Of a DNA stretch of 64,000 bases, positions 25,319 through 33,992 are shown in pieces (the stretch's first letter is position 1; each line of letters opens with the position of its first letter). Source of the DNA: DAOQVR01 sp035341665. Lineage in GTDB: Bacteria; Chloroflexota; Anaerolineae; JAAYZQ01. The notes below the pieces were generated by a model. That model did not search any database, was not told the origin of the DNA, and worked only from the letters and a program-made list of their open reading frames with translations. Where the stretch lies: the NCBI GenBank assembly GCA_035341665.1, contig DAOQVR010000018.1, positions 1 to 64,000 on the forward strand, given 5' to 3'. A program made the position numbers and the translations under genes.

Positions 25319-25408
25319 ACGTCCTCCTTTCAGTCTTCGATAGCTTGACCGGGAAGCGCCTCGCACCGGCCGGTGCCTTGGGTGGCAGGCTCTTTCCGGA
25401 ATAGCCGA

Positions 25409-25437
25409 CAGCAAGAGAGGCGAGCCATCTCTTGCTG
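25409..25437 (-). terminator. Hairpin in the acsB-acsD intergenic gap
   Basis: A perfect 10-bp stem (CAGCAAGAGA / TCTCTTGCTG) with a 9-nt loop inside the 208-bp gap 25319-25526. No T-run follows, so it may be a processing or partial-termination site that tunes AcsB to AcsCD ratios. Nothing else recognisable is in the gap. Confidence 0.4.
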
Positions 25438-25526
25438 CCGGTCCGTCTACTCTCCTACCTGTCGGCCCTCAGGCGTGGCAGTTCTCCGTGAGCAGCGGCC
25501 TTCGGAAGGTGTCGTCTCACCGTCTC

Positions 25527-27782
25527 CTACATCAAGGGGTCCATCGCCAGCGCGGGATGCCCCGTTTGCTCGAGGTAGGCCAGAACCTCCTCTTCCGTGG
25601 TCGCCACGGTCTCGTCGGCGATCTTGTCGATCAGGTCTGGGTCACCGGCCAGGGTGGCTGCTTCCCGTAGTTCATCAGCCATGGTTCGCTTCAGGAAACT
25701 GGACATCCAGACGATACGCTGGAGCCCGCCATCGGCACGGATGAACTTTTTGCTGGCGATGAAGTACTTGCCATGACCCATCACGCCAGGAGTCTGGAGG
25801 CCGCCGCCCGCCATTCCGGCGAGTGTAGAGAAGGTCATTCCGGCGGGGGTCATGCTCGGATCCTCCCGGCTTACGACCATGAAGCCGTTGCAGAGGGGAA
25901 GGATCATCATGATGCACTCGAAGCACCCGCAGGATGTCATGGGAGTCTCCATGATCGAGTACATGGTGACGGTTTCGATGGCACCGTGCGAGGCCTGATT
26001 GACAAAATCGTTGACCTTGTCGTAGACCCCGCGCCACTCGTCCAGCGCGCGACCCTTTTGGATGGGCTGGTTCGGCCCGGTGGCGTTGATCTGGTAGCTC
26101 GCCTTGCAGTCGAGCCAGTTGTAGGCTCCGCAGAGGCCCAAGCGCTCCGGGCTCACGACGCAGACGTGGTTCGGCGCAAAGCTCTGGCAGAGGGTGCAGG
26201 AGTAGAACTCGTCGACTGCCTCGTCGGTCATGGCAGCGAGGCGCTTGTTGCGGTAGTCGTAGGCAGCCCGCGCCCGCTCCAGCCACTCGGCGTGCAGTGC
26301 TTTGTCGGTGATGATCCGGACCTGTACCTTGTCGACAATGGCACCAAAGTCGGCCATCAGGCGTGCGTAGAGGATCTCGCCAAAGTGCTTGAGGCTGAAG
26401 CCCTTCTCCGCCGCAGCCTTGGAGATGCGGATCCAGGCGATGTCGCGCTGGCCGATATGCTGGATGCCGCTGGCGCCGTTCACGAGGTAGTGAATCTGGC
26501 GCTCGAGAACCGGTTCAAAGTCCTCCTGCATCTTGCGGCCGGCTACCTCGACAATGATGCCGAGGTCCATCGCAGCACCCTGTGCGGCTTCGGTCGAGTC
26601 CGGGCCAATGATCTCGATCTTGTGGTCCTCCACCTGGTCGAGGTCGACCATCCGAAGGTACTCGAAGGCGCGCGAGTACTTGCCGCCAAACTCGACGCGC
26701 ATGTCTTCCTTGCGCACCCGCTCCCCTTCGAAGGCAGAGCCATACGGTACTGGGATCGGGATGTCGGTGACCTTGATCTTGACCCCACGAACTTCGATCG
26801 CCTTCTGGACGAAGCGCGCGGCCCTTTCGGCGTCATCGGCGCCCTCGATGTCGTCCCATGGCATGGAGATGACGTGCTCGTACTGGGTGATGCCCGTGGG
26901 CCGGATTTCGGGAATGATGGTGTCTGCCAGTACGGGGAAACCGTACGTGATCGCCCCGGCGGCCGTCGCGTACTTGAGATCGTCTACTTCACCCAGCGCC
27001 ACCGCAAAAGCGAACACGCGGTACTTGTTGTACAGCAAAATGTCGCGCGCCTGGCCGCCCTTCATGCCGCCGAACGTCAGCGCCGAGCGAGACGCGAAGC
27101 CAAGCGGGTAGACGGTCGAGATGGTATCGAGCCCGAAGGGAACGATGTAGGTGTCGTACCCCATCTCAACGCCCTCCTCCATGAGCTGGTGAATGATGCT
27201 CCGGCCATTCACGTTCCCGCTCAGGAAGATCAGGATATTGCGCATCTGGAGTTGGCGCACGAGCTCAACGGCGGCCTGGTTTGTCCGAGCACAGCCGATG
27301 ATTGCGGCAAAGCCGGGCATGCGGCCATCGACGAGCTGTATGCCCCAGCTGCGCAGTTGGATATCGTCGATGGGGCCGTTCAGGTACCCGTCGCCCGGCG
27401 CGCTGGATCCGGTGAGCTGCAAGCCAGGCAGCTTCTGGGGTTCCTGCCCATAGGCGAACCGGATGCCCATGATGCCTTCCTCGGCAAGCAGTGTGGCAAC
27501 GCCGGCATCGAGCGTCTCACCGAGATAGGGAAGCCAGTTCTTCTCCTCGGGAAGGCCGTGGATCAGTGTCCGGCAGTGGTCAAGGACCTGCCTGAGGCCA
27601 CCGATGGTGCCGACTTCGAGACCTGTATAGCCGAGGATGGTCGGCAGGTAGTAAGCGGTGTTGGTGAACTGGATCTCTTTGTTCGGTCCGAGCTCCTGGA
27701 TGGCTCTGTTCAGGAGCGCCTCGAACTCGTTGGTAATGAGGTTGGCGCCGCGCAGGGCCCGTGTCGCAATGTAGCGTGACAT
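25527..27782 (-). CDS. acsB: Acetyl-CoA synthase (CODH/ACS alpha subunit)
   Basis: 751 residues, slightly longer than the Moorella protein (about 729). A-cluster ligands are visible: CTLCQSFAPNHVC near residue 531, GLCGAYNWLDCKA, and GCFEC near 619. Together these supply the four [4Fe-4S] cysteines and the Cys-Gly/Phe-Cys site for the distal nickel. The N-terminal bacterial-type domain that contacts AcsA is present, so this is the bacterial AcsB and not the short archaeal CdhC. It condenses CO, the methyl group and CoA into acetyl-CoA. It lies 14 bp downstream of acsA, with GGAGAAGG before the ATG. Confidence 0.97.
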   Translation of the reverse strand: MSRYIATRALRGANLITNEFEALLNRAIQELGPNKEIQFTNTAYYLPTILGYTGLEVGTIGGLRQVLDHCRTLIHGLPEEKNWLPYLGETLDAGVATLLAEEGIMGIRFAYGQEPQKLPGLQLTGSSAPGDGYLNGPIDDIQLRSWGIQLVDGRMPGFAAIIGCARTNQAAVELVRQLQMRNILIFLSGNVNGRSIIHQLMEEGVEMGYDTYIVPFGLDTISTVYPLGFASRSALTFGGMKGGQARDILLYNKYRVFAFAVALGEVDDLKYATAAGAITYGFPVLADTIIPEIRPTGITQYEHVISMPWDDIEGADDAERAARFVQKAIEVRGVKIKVTDIPIPVPYGSAFEGERVRKEDMRVEFGGKYSRAFEYLRMVDLDQVEDHKIEIIGPDSTEAAQGAAMDLGIIVEVAGRKMQEDFEPVLERQIHYLVNGASGIQHIGQRDIAWIRISKAAAEKGFSLKHFGEILYARLMADFGAIVDKVQVRIITDKALHAEWLERARAAYDYRNKRLAAMTDEAVDEFYSCTLCQSFAPNHVCVVSPERLGLCGAYNWLDCKASYQINATGPNQPIQKGRALDEWRGVYDKVNDFVNQASHGAIETVTMYSIMETPMTSCGCFECIMMILPLCNGFMVVSREDPSMTPAGMTFSTLAGMAGGGLQTPGVMGHGKYFIASKKFIRADGGLQRIVWMSSFLKRTMADELREAATLAGDPDLIDKIADETVATTEEEVLAYLEQTGHPALAMDPLM

Positions 27783-27796
27783 GGATGCCTTCTCCT

Positions 27797-29779
27797 TTAT
27801 TCTGGGACTTGGGCGTACGCCTTGCGGCTGTACAGATTACGCTCTTCGGGCGAGGTTGCGAAGAAGGCCTCAAGGGGTGTGTCGCCACTTGCGCCATATC
27901 GCGAGGGATCGTACGCAGGAAGCCCAAGTGCCGCGCGCTTCTTGTCGATATGCTCGAGGCTCTTTTCCACCACAGTCTCCCACTTTTTGTGGAACTCGAG
28001 CTTGCCCCCGACTTTTCTCTCCCAGCCCTCTGAGATAAGCCGGGTCACCTCCTCACTGGCGGAGACCGGCGAGCCTACACCAAAGATGACGTAGGCACCC
28101 GAGGCCACGCAGTAGGTGCCGATGGCGATGGCTTTCTCGCACATGTACTCAGGGCAGAGGCCAACGGCTGGAATGTCATCAATGTCCTCTCCGAGACCGC
28201 CTTCCGTGGCAACCTCCGTGAGGACGGTGAGAATGCGGCTGTTGTCGACACAGGATCCCAGGTGGAGCACCGGAGGGATGCCAATCGCCTCGCAGACCTC
28301 ACGGAGCCCTGCGCCTGCATGGCGCATCATCTCAGGGTCGAGGAATCCATGCTTGCCTGATGCATGGGCCGCGCAGCCCGTCACCACGACAAGGACATCG
28401 TTGGCGATGAGCTCGCGGACGGTGTTGATGATGCCCTCGTCCTGCGGAACGCGGGCGTTGTTGCAGCCGACGACTCCTGCCAGCCCACGGATCCTTCCTG
28501 CTATCACTGCATCGTTAAGGGGTCGGAACGAGCCCCGGTAGAAGCCTCCCTGCATGTATCGCAGGTATTCGTGCGAGAAGCCGGCGACGAGGTCACGCTT
28601 GTATCCGGGGATGTGTGTGGCACCCCGGTTTGGGTAGTTGTCGATTGCGCGGCGGACGATATCCTTGGCCGAGTCGAGTGCCTTGTGCTCGTCGAACTGC
28701 ATGTGCAGGGCTCCGGGGATCTTGGCCTTGCGCGAGGTGGTGATCAGCTCGGTGTGAAAGTTCTGCGCGAGGCTGCCGAGCGCTTGCATGATGCACTGCA
28801 CGTCGACGACCATTGCCTCGACGGCGCCGGTCATGATGGCGAGCTCCTGGTGAAGGAAGTTGCCGGCGGGCGCGATGCCGTGGCGCATCAGGATCTCGTT
28901 TGAGGTGCAGCAGATGCCGGCCAGGTTGATTCCCTTGGCTCCCTTGCTCTTGGCATAGGCGAGAAGCTCTGGATCCTGCGACGCAACGACGATCATCTCT
29001 GACAGCGTGGGCTCGTGGCCATGGATGATGATGTTTACCTCGTCGTCTTTGAGAACCCCCAGGTTCGCCTCGGACTGAACAGGGGCCGGTGTGCCGAATA
29101 GCACGTCTGAGATGTCTGTGGCGAGCATGGAGCCACCCCAGCCGTCGGCAAGAGACGTCCTCATGGCGTGGTCGAGGATATGTTCCGGCTCCAGGTCCAC
29201 ACCTTCGTGAGTGCGGTGAAGGGTCTCGACGATCTCCCGGTCGACGCCGCGCGGCATAATCCCGAGCTCGCGCCAGAGGGCCTGCCGCTTGGGCGTGGCA
29301 CGCCGGGTGAGAATGATCTCTCCGCTCTGCTGGCCGAATTGCTCCAGGGCCTTCGTGCCAACGTCGAGAGCGATCTGTTCTTTGGGACGGCCCGCGGTTG
29401 GGATGCCCATGTGGCCTGCAAGTGCCCGCAGTTTGGCCTCATCGCGGATGCGGTACCCCTGTCCCTCGCCCTTGGCTACCGACAGAAGCGTCATGGCGAG
29501 GTCGCGGCCATGGTCGGAGTGGGCAGACGCACCGCCGGCCACCATGCGAGCGAAATTCCGTGCGGCTACCGTCGCCAGAGTGGCTCCGCAGACGCCAGCG
29601 GTGACTTTCCCCACCAGTCTGCAGGGGCCCATGGAGCAGATCTTGCAGCAGGCGCCTTCCTCTCCGATGGGGCAGGGCTTGACCTTTTCGGCTCGCTCGA
29701 ATGCAGTCTCGAGCCCTTTCTCCTTCGCGACTTCCAGCATCTCAATGGCTGCCGGGTCGATGCTCTTGATGTCGGACAT
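27797..29779 (-). CDS. acsA: Carbon monoxide dehydrogenase catalytic subunit
   Basis: 660 residues from the ATG at 29779 (AGGAGG 6 bases upstream); a 31-codon upstream extension is not family-like. The D/B-cluster cysteines are CPIGEEGACCKICSMGPC near residues 36-53, with VCGA after. C-cluster ligands appear as GICCTSNEIL, GCNNARVPQDEG, HLGSCVDNSRI and CPEYMCEKA. It reversibly reduces CO2 to CO with ferredoxin at a Ni-4Fe-5S centre and channels CO to AcsB. It is the second gene of the acs operon. Its nickel-insertion ATPase CooC is encoded separately at 58.1 kb. Confidence 0.96.
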   Translation of the reverse strand: MSDIKSIDPAAIEMLEVAKEKGLETAFERAEKVKPCPIGEEGACCKICSMGPCRLVGKVTAGVCGATLATVAARNFARMVAGGASAHSDHGRDLAMTLLSVAKGEGQGYRIRDEAKLRALAGHMGIPTAGRPKEQIALDVGTKALEQFGQQSGEIILTRRATPKRQALWRELGIMPRGVDREIVETLHRTHEGVDLEPEHILDHAMRTSLADGWGGSMLATDISDVLFGTPAPVQSEANLGVLKDDEVNIIIHGHEPTLSEMIVVASQDPELLAYAKSKGAKGINLAGICCTSNEILMRHGIAPAGNFLHQELAIMTGAVEAMVVDVQCIMQALGSLAQNFHTELITTSRKAKIPGALHMQFDEHKALDSAKDIVRRAIDNYPNRGATHIPGYKRDLVAGFSHEYLRYMQGGFYRGSFRPLNDAVIAGRIRGLAGVVGCNNARVPQDEGIINTVRELIANDVLVVVTGCAAHASGKHGFLDPEMMRHAGAGLREVCEAIGIPPVLHLGSCVDNSRILTVLTEVATEGGLGEDIDDIPAVGLCPEYMCEKAIAIGTYCVASGAYVIFGVGSPVSASEEVTRLISEGWERKVGGKLEFHKKWETVVEKSLEHIDKKRAALGLPAYDPSRYGASGDTPLEAFFATSPEERNLYSRKAYAQVPE

Positions 29780-29834
29780 GCAGATTCCTCCTGTTGGGTC
29801 AGCTGCGGCCCGGCCGAAGCCGGTGGGCAGCCGT

Positions 29835-30167
29835 CTAGTACTTGCGATGGTCGCCTGATGCCTCAAGGTCACGGCGGTCGGTCACAGTGATGCGGTCCTG
29901 GAGCTGGAACCAGGCCGCTGCGTCGGCGATACGGCTGGGGTGCTGCGGCAGAGCCAGCTCCTCCCCAACGTGGTACCCCGACAGGGTGAGGGTCTGGGCT
30001 AGGGTCTCGGGATTGGTGACGGCGGGATCGAAGCGGATCACCACATCCTGGTACATGGAGCTGGCGACAACTTCGGCCACTCCTGGAGCCTCCACGAGGG
30101 CCTCACGAACAGCCAAAACGTGATGGTCGGCCCACATGCTGGGGATCTGGAGCACAACTTTTTCCAT
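29835..30167 (-). CDS. HMA-like ferredoxin-fold protein lacking the CxxC motif
   Basis: 110 residues with GAGG 8 bases before the ATG. The first 70 residues follow the heavy-metal-associated (HMA) pattern: VVLQIPSMWADHH, helix VLAVREALVEAPGVAEVVASS, then VVIRFDPAVTNPETLAQTLTLSGY. In classical HMA proteins the loop carries MxCxxC; here it reads MWADHH, with Asp and two His as the only possible metal ligands. A C-terminal 40-residue tail follows. It is the first gene of the acs operon, 55 bp before acsA. A chaperone or regulatory role for the nickel enzymes is a reasonable hypothesis but unproven. Confidence 0.65.
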   Translation of the reverse strand: MEKVVLQIPSMWADHHVLAVREALVEAPGVAEVVASSMYQDVVIRFDPAVTNPETLAQTLTLSGYHVGEELALPQHPSRIADAAAWFQLQDRITVTDRRDLEASGDHRKY

Positions 30168-30220
30168 CGGACTGCCTCCTGATAGGCTAGTTCAACTACT
30201 GGGTGCAGCGTGACTCGCCG

Positions 30221-30249
30221 ATTGTACCACATCGTGGAAGCGGGGTAAA
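30221..30249 (-). promoter_or_regulatory. Promoter of the acs operon
   Basis: On the minus strand TTTACC (30244-30249) and TACAAT (30221-30226) are 17 bp apart, about 50 bases before the HMA-like gene. Confidence 0.55.
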
Positions 30250-30294
30250 GGCATGGCATGAAGCGCGACGCCCGTGCCCCAGCACGCCGCTCGG

Positions 30295-30328
30295 CAAGAT
30301 GGGGAGGGCACGTACCCTCCCCATCTTG
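30295..30328 (-). terminator. Terminator hairpin after fhs
   Basis: A perfect 14-bp stem (CAAGATGGGGAGGG / CCCTCCCCATCTTG) with a 6-nt loop, 55 bases past the fhs stop and before the acs promoter. No T-run is present. Confidence 0.6.
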
Positions 30329-30383
30329 GGTGCTGCGCATGTTGCTCCGTCAAGCAGAGCTGTGGACATAACGCGAGATTGTC

Positions 30384-32255
30384 CTAGAAAAGCCCAACGA
30401 CTCGGCCAGTCTCAAGATCGATGTCGACGTCCGTGAATGCCGGCCGGGTAGGGAGGCCTGGCATCGTGCGCATGGCACCGCAGAGCGGATAGAGGAAGCC
30501 GGCTCCCACGCTGGCTCGCACATCGACGATCGGCAGGGTCCAGCCGCGCGGCGTGCCCTTGAGCGCAGGGTCGTGCGTGAAGGAGAGGTGCGTCTTGGCC
30601 ATGCAGAGCGGCAGGTGGCTGAGGCCCATCTTGGTAAAGAGCTTGATCTTGGCCTCGGCATCGGCCGTGTAGCTGATGTGCTCTGCCCGGTAAATCTCGC
30701 GGGCGACCGTCTCGATCTTCTCCTTGATGGAGAGTGCGTCGGGGTACAGGAATTGGAAGTTCGAGGGCTTCTCGCACGCCTTCATCACGGCCTTGGCAAG
30801 CGCCACGCCGCCCTCGCCGCCGTTGGCCCAGACTGTGCTCTCGACGGCATCTTCGGCACCTGTCGAGATGGCACGGTCGCGGATCAGCGCGATCTCGGCG
30901 TCCGTGTCATCCTTGAAGCGATTGATCGCTACCACGACGGGCACGCCGAACTTGAGCGCGTTCTCAATATGCTGGAGGAGGTTGGGTAGGCCCTTCTCGA
31001 GGAGCTCCAGATTCTCCTGGGTGTAGGCCTTGTCCAGCGGCTTTCCGGCGACGACTGCAGGGCCTCCGCCGTGCATCTTGAGTGCGCGAACGGTGCACAC
31101 CAGTACCACGCAGTTGGGAACCAGCCCGCTCACGCGGCACTTGATGTCCATGAACTTTTCCATGCCACAGTCGGCGCCAAACCCCGACTCGGTGACCACG
31201 TAGCCGTTGGGGCCCACCAGGCGCAGGGCAATCTGGTCTGCGAGAATGGAGCTGTTTCCCTGGGCGATATTGGCGAACGGGCCGCAGTGCACGATGGCCG
31301 GGCTCCCCATGAGCGTCTGCATGAGGTTGGGCATGATGGCTTCCTTGAGTAGCACGGTCATGGCCCCGGCGACGTTCAGGTCTTCAGCGGTGATCGGCTC
31401 GTCCTTCTTGTTCGTGGCGACGATGATCCTACCCATCCGCTCGCGCAGGTCTTCGAGACCGGAGCAGAGCGCCAGGGCAGCCATGATCTCGGATGCTACC
31501 GAGATGTCGTAGCCGGTCTGCCGGGGGGTCCCGTCGTTTTCGGTTCCCAGACCGAGGATGATGTTCCTAAGGGAGGCATCGCTCACGTCCACAACGCGGC
31601 GCCACTGGATCGAATAGGGGTCAATGTCCAGCCGGAACATGCGCTCCCGGTCGGGGTCGGATAGGTCAGCCGGGACTTCAGACTGAATCCCGAGCTTGGC
31701 AAGCCGCTTTCGCATAGAAGCAGTGTATCTGCCGTCTGGGCAGAGCGCTTTGGCCAGGAAGGCCGTGCTCCAGCGCAGCTCCTTGGAGAGGCGGTTGTCT
31801 ACCGCGGCAGCCAAGAGGTTATGGGCGGCGCTGACGGCATGGATGTCTCCGGTGAGGTGCAGGTTAAAGTCCTCCATCGAGACGATCTGGGCATACCCTC
31901 CGCCGGCGGCGCCTCCCTTGATGCCAAATGTGGGGCCCTGCGATGGCTGGCGGATGCAGGTCATGACCTTCTCGCCCAGATAGGCGAGCCCTTGGCTCAC
32001 ACCGATCGTCGTGACGGTCTTGCCCTCACCCAGAGGCGTGGGCGTGATGGCCGTGACGTCGATGTACTTGCCCATCGGCAGGCCTGCGAGCCGGTCCAGT
32101 ACGTTGAGGTGGATCTTGGCCTTGTACTTGCCGTAGTAGTCGAGATCGTCCTCAGTCAATCCAAGGTCGTGTGCGACATCGATGATGGGACGCATCTGGG
32201 CTTCCTGGGCGATCTCGATGTCGCTGGGCACAGGACGCCTAATCTGAACTAGCAT
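30384..32255 (-). CDS. fhs: Formate-tetrahydrofolate ligase
   Basis: 623 residues against about 557 in typical bacteria. The N-terminus VPSDIEIAQEAQMRPI and the ATP site TPTPLGEGKTVTTIG (near residue 71) are diagnostic. The sequence continues with QPSQGPTFGIKGGAAGGG and GYDISVASEIMAAL, and ends IDLETGRVVGLF. The extra length is mainly an insertion of about 45-50 residues after DNRLSKELRW, before the conserved WRRVVDVSD. The enzyme makes 10-formyl-THF from formate and ATP, the first folate step of the methyl branch. It has its own promoter and terminator, so it appears monocistronic between the hdr-met and acs operons. Confidence 0.96.
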   Translation of the reverse strand: MLVQIRRPVPSDIEIAQEAQMRPIIDVAHDLGLTEDDLDYYGKYKAKIHLNVLDRLAGLPMGKYIDVTAITPTPLGEGKTVTTIGVSQGLAYLGEKVMTCIRQPSQGPTFGIKGGAAGGGYAQIVSMEDFNLHLTGDIHAVSAAHNLLAAAVDNRLSKELRWSTAFLAKALCPDGRYTASMRKRLAKLGIQSEVPADLSDPDRERMFRLDIDPYSIQWRRVVDVSDASLRNIILGLGTENDGTPRQTGYDISVASEIMAALALCSGLEDLRERMGRIIVATNKKDEPITAEDLNVAGAMTVLLKEAIMPNLMQTLMGSPAIVHCGPFANIAQGNSSILADQIALRLVGPNGYVVTESGFGADCGMEKFMDIKCRVSGLVPNCVVLVCTVRALKMHGGGPAVVAGKPLDKAYTQENLELLEKGLPNLLQHIENALKFGVPVVVAINRFKDDTDAEIALIRDRAISTGAEDAVESTVWANGGEGGVALAKAVMKACEKPSNFQFLYPDALSIKEKIETVAREIYRAEHISYTADAEAKIKLFTKMGLSHLPLCMAKTHLSFTHDPALKGTPRGWTLPIVDVRASVGAGFLYPLCGAMRTMPGLPTRPAFTDVDIDLETGRVVGLF

Positions 32256-32346
32256 CGACTCGATACCTCCTTCGGTGTGTGTTTAGTCGGCGTCAACGCC
32301 GCTGTCTGCAAAGCGTGGTGTGAATTGTGGAGTCTCCTCTGCGCGG

Positions 32347-32375
32347 ATTTTAGCATGGCCGAGACCAGATGTCAA
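32347..32375 (-). promoter_or_regulatory. Consensus promoter of fhs
   Basis: On the minus strand TTGACA (32370-32375) and TAAAAT (32347-32352) are exactly 17 bp apart. It lies between the folD stop and the fhs start, giving a leader of about 85 nt. Confidence 0.7.
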
Positions 32376-32424
32376 AATCGCCCCGGATCTGGGCGCTCTC
32401 CTGCCCGCGCCTGGCCTGCCTGCG

Positions 32425-33303
32425 CTACTTCACCTGGCGGCGCGCCGCCTCCAGGAGGTTCTGGCAGAGCAGCACGTTTGTCATCGGGCCGGTGCCACCG
32501 GGCACCGGCGTGATAAGCCCAGCGACCTCTGCCGCTTCGTCGTAGGCCACATCGCCTACCATCTTGCCTCCGACGTCATTGACACCAAAGTCGATGACCA
32601 CCGCTCCCGGCTTGATCCAGTCTCCCCGGATCATTTCGGCACGGCCCACAGCTGCGCACAGAATATCGGCCTTTTGGCAGATCCCTGGCAGGTCGGCGGT
32701 GCGCGAGTGGCAGACCGTCACGGTCGCGTTCTCGCGCATCAGGAGCTGCGACATTGGCTTTCCGACGATGTTGGACCGGCCGACGACCACAGCATGCTTA
32801 CCCGCAAAGTGGACTCCATAGCGGCGCATCAGCTCCATGCCGCCGGCCGGGGTTGCTGGGGCAAAGAACGGGTGCACCCCAGGGTCCCGGCCCACAGGTG
32901 CCACCATCGCCAATCGCCCTGCGTTGACCTCGTGGACTCCGTCGACGTCCTTGTTCGGTGAGAGGGCCGCCTTCACGGCAGCCTCGTCGATGCCCTTGGG
33001 CATGGGCTCCTGGATCATGATCCCATGAACTGCTGGGTCGGCGTTTAGGCTTGTGACCAGGGCGACCATCTCGGCCTGGCTTGCTGTCTCGGGGAGAATG
33101 TGGAGGTGCGCCTCCATCCCGCGCGCTGCCATGGTCTTCTTGATGGCGTTCGCGTACCACACGGAGGCCGGATCCTCCCCGGCTCGGACTACGGCGATGG
33201 TGGGAATGATGCCGGTGGCCTGCCTGAACTCGGCGACTGCGGTATCAATCTCGGCCTGCATCGCCTTGGAGGTGGCTTTCCCGTCCAGAATCGCTGATGT
33301 CAT
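32425..33303 (-). CDS. folD: Methylene-THF dehydrogenase / methenyl-THF cyclohydrolase
   Basis: 292 residues, normal for FolD. Motifs include YANAIKKTMAARG (active-site Lys region), MIQEPMPKGIDE, KDVDGVHEVNAGRL, the dinucleotide-binding VVVGRSNIVGKPMSQLL and PGGTGPMTNVLL near the C-terminus. It interconverts 10-formyl-, methenyl- and methylene-THF with NAD(P). It is the last gene of the long hdr-met operon, 37 bp after fchA. FchA overlaps its cyclohydrolase activity, a pairing often seen in acetogens. Confidence 0.95.
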   Translation of the reverse strand: MTSAILDGKATSKAMQAEIDTAVAEFRQATGIIPTIAVVRAGEDPASVWYANAIKKTMAARGMEAHLHILPETASQAEMVALVTSLNADPAVHGIMIQEPMPKGIDEAAVKAALSPNKDVDGVHEVNAGRLAMVAPVGRDPGVHPFFAPATPAGGMELMRRYGVHFAGKHAVVVGRSNIVGKPMSQLLMRENATVTVCHSRTADLPGICQKADILCAAVGRAEMIRGDWIKPGAVVIDFGVNDVGGKMVGDVAYDEAAEVAGLITPVPGGTGPMTNVLLCQNLLEAARRQVK

Positions 33304-33340
33304 CGTACTCTCTCGCCTTTCTGTTCTTGCGCAGCTGGAG

Positions 33341-33967
33341 CTACAGCTTGCTCACGACGAGATCGTAGACCTCGTCCCGCATCCGCCCTTTTCCTGCAAG
33401 CAGGCCGTCCAAGTAGGCGCGCTTGGCCGCGACAAAATCCGAATCCTTGATCGTGGCGAGGTTAATCAGGACGTTTAGGGCTGCGCTGCGGAGCGCCGCC
33501 TCTGCCATGAGCACCGCAACTCCGGCGTCGCTGACGGCCCACCTGTTCCCCTTGATGGCTGCCGGCTCACAGAGGCTCATGATCTGCACCGCAACCTCTG
33601 CGATCCTCATCGGGACCATAGTGGCGTTCTTGAGTGCGGCCTGCATGGCTGCGTTCCGCGTCGCCTTTTCGTCGTCGGTATCGCGGGGCATCTTGGCGGT
33701 CTGGGAGTAGGCCGTGTAGGCGGCCACATCCGCCTCGAGGAGGTCGGTCATCTCCTGTCGCAGGGCCTCCGATTGGCCCAGCAGGCTCTGGATATCGCCC
33801 TGGACTGCTTCGTAGCCCTTCTTGCCGAGCGTCAAATTGCAGACCATGCTGATGAGTGCCGCCCCCAGGGCACCGGCCAGTGAGGCCACGCTCCCTCCGC
33901 CCGGCGCGGGAAGGTTGCTGGCTAGGTCGTCAAGGAAGCTGGTGACGGGCTTGTCTGTGAGTTTCAT
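33341..33967 (-). CDS. fchA: Methenyl-THF cyclohydrolase / formimido-THF cyclodeaminase family
   Basis: 208 residues, all-helical, typical of FchA. The start SFLDDLASNLPAPGGGSVASLAGALGAAL is the family hallmark. ISMVCNLTLGKKGYE and NVLINLATIKDSDFV continue the pattern. In acetogens FchA hydrolyses methenyl-THF; the same fold carries formimido-THF cyclodeaminase activity in histidine or purine degradation. The surrounding Wood-Ljungdahl genes favour the cyclohydrolase role. A good GGAGG lies before the ATG. It sits between the HdrCB fusion (25 bp upstream) and folD. Confidence 0.92.
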   Translation of the reverse strand: MKLTDKPVTSFLDDLASNLPAPGGGSVASLAGALGAALISMVCNLTLGKKGYEAVQGDIQSLLGQSEALRQEMTDLLEADVAAYTAYSQTAKMPRDTDDEKATRNAAMQAALKNATMVPMRIAEVAVQIMSLCEPAAIKGNRWAVSDAGVAVLMAEAALRSAALNVLINLATIKDSDFVAAKRAYLDGLLAGKGRMRDEVYDLVVSKL

Positions 33968-33992
33968 GGATATAGTCCTCCGTGAGTTGTCT

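Noticed and set aside
25773..27779. 668-codon frame opposite acsB
   Set aside because: Antisense artefact of an unmistakable AcsB gene.
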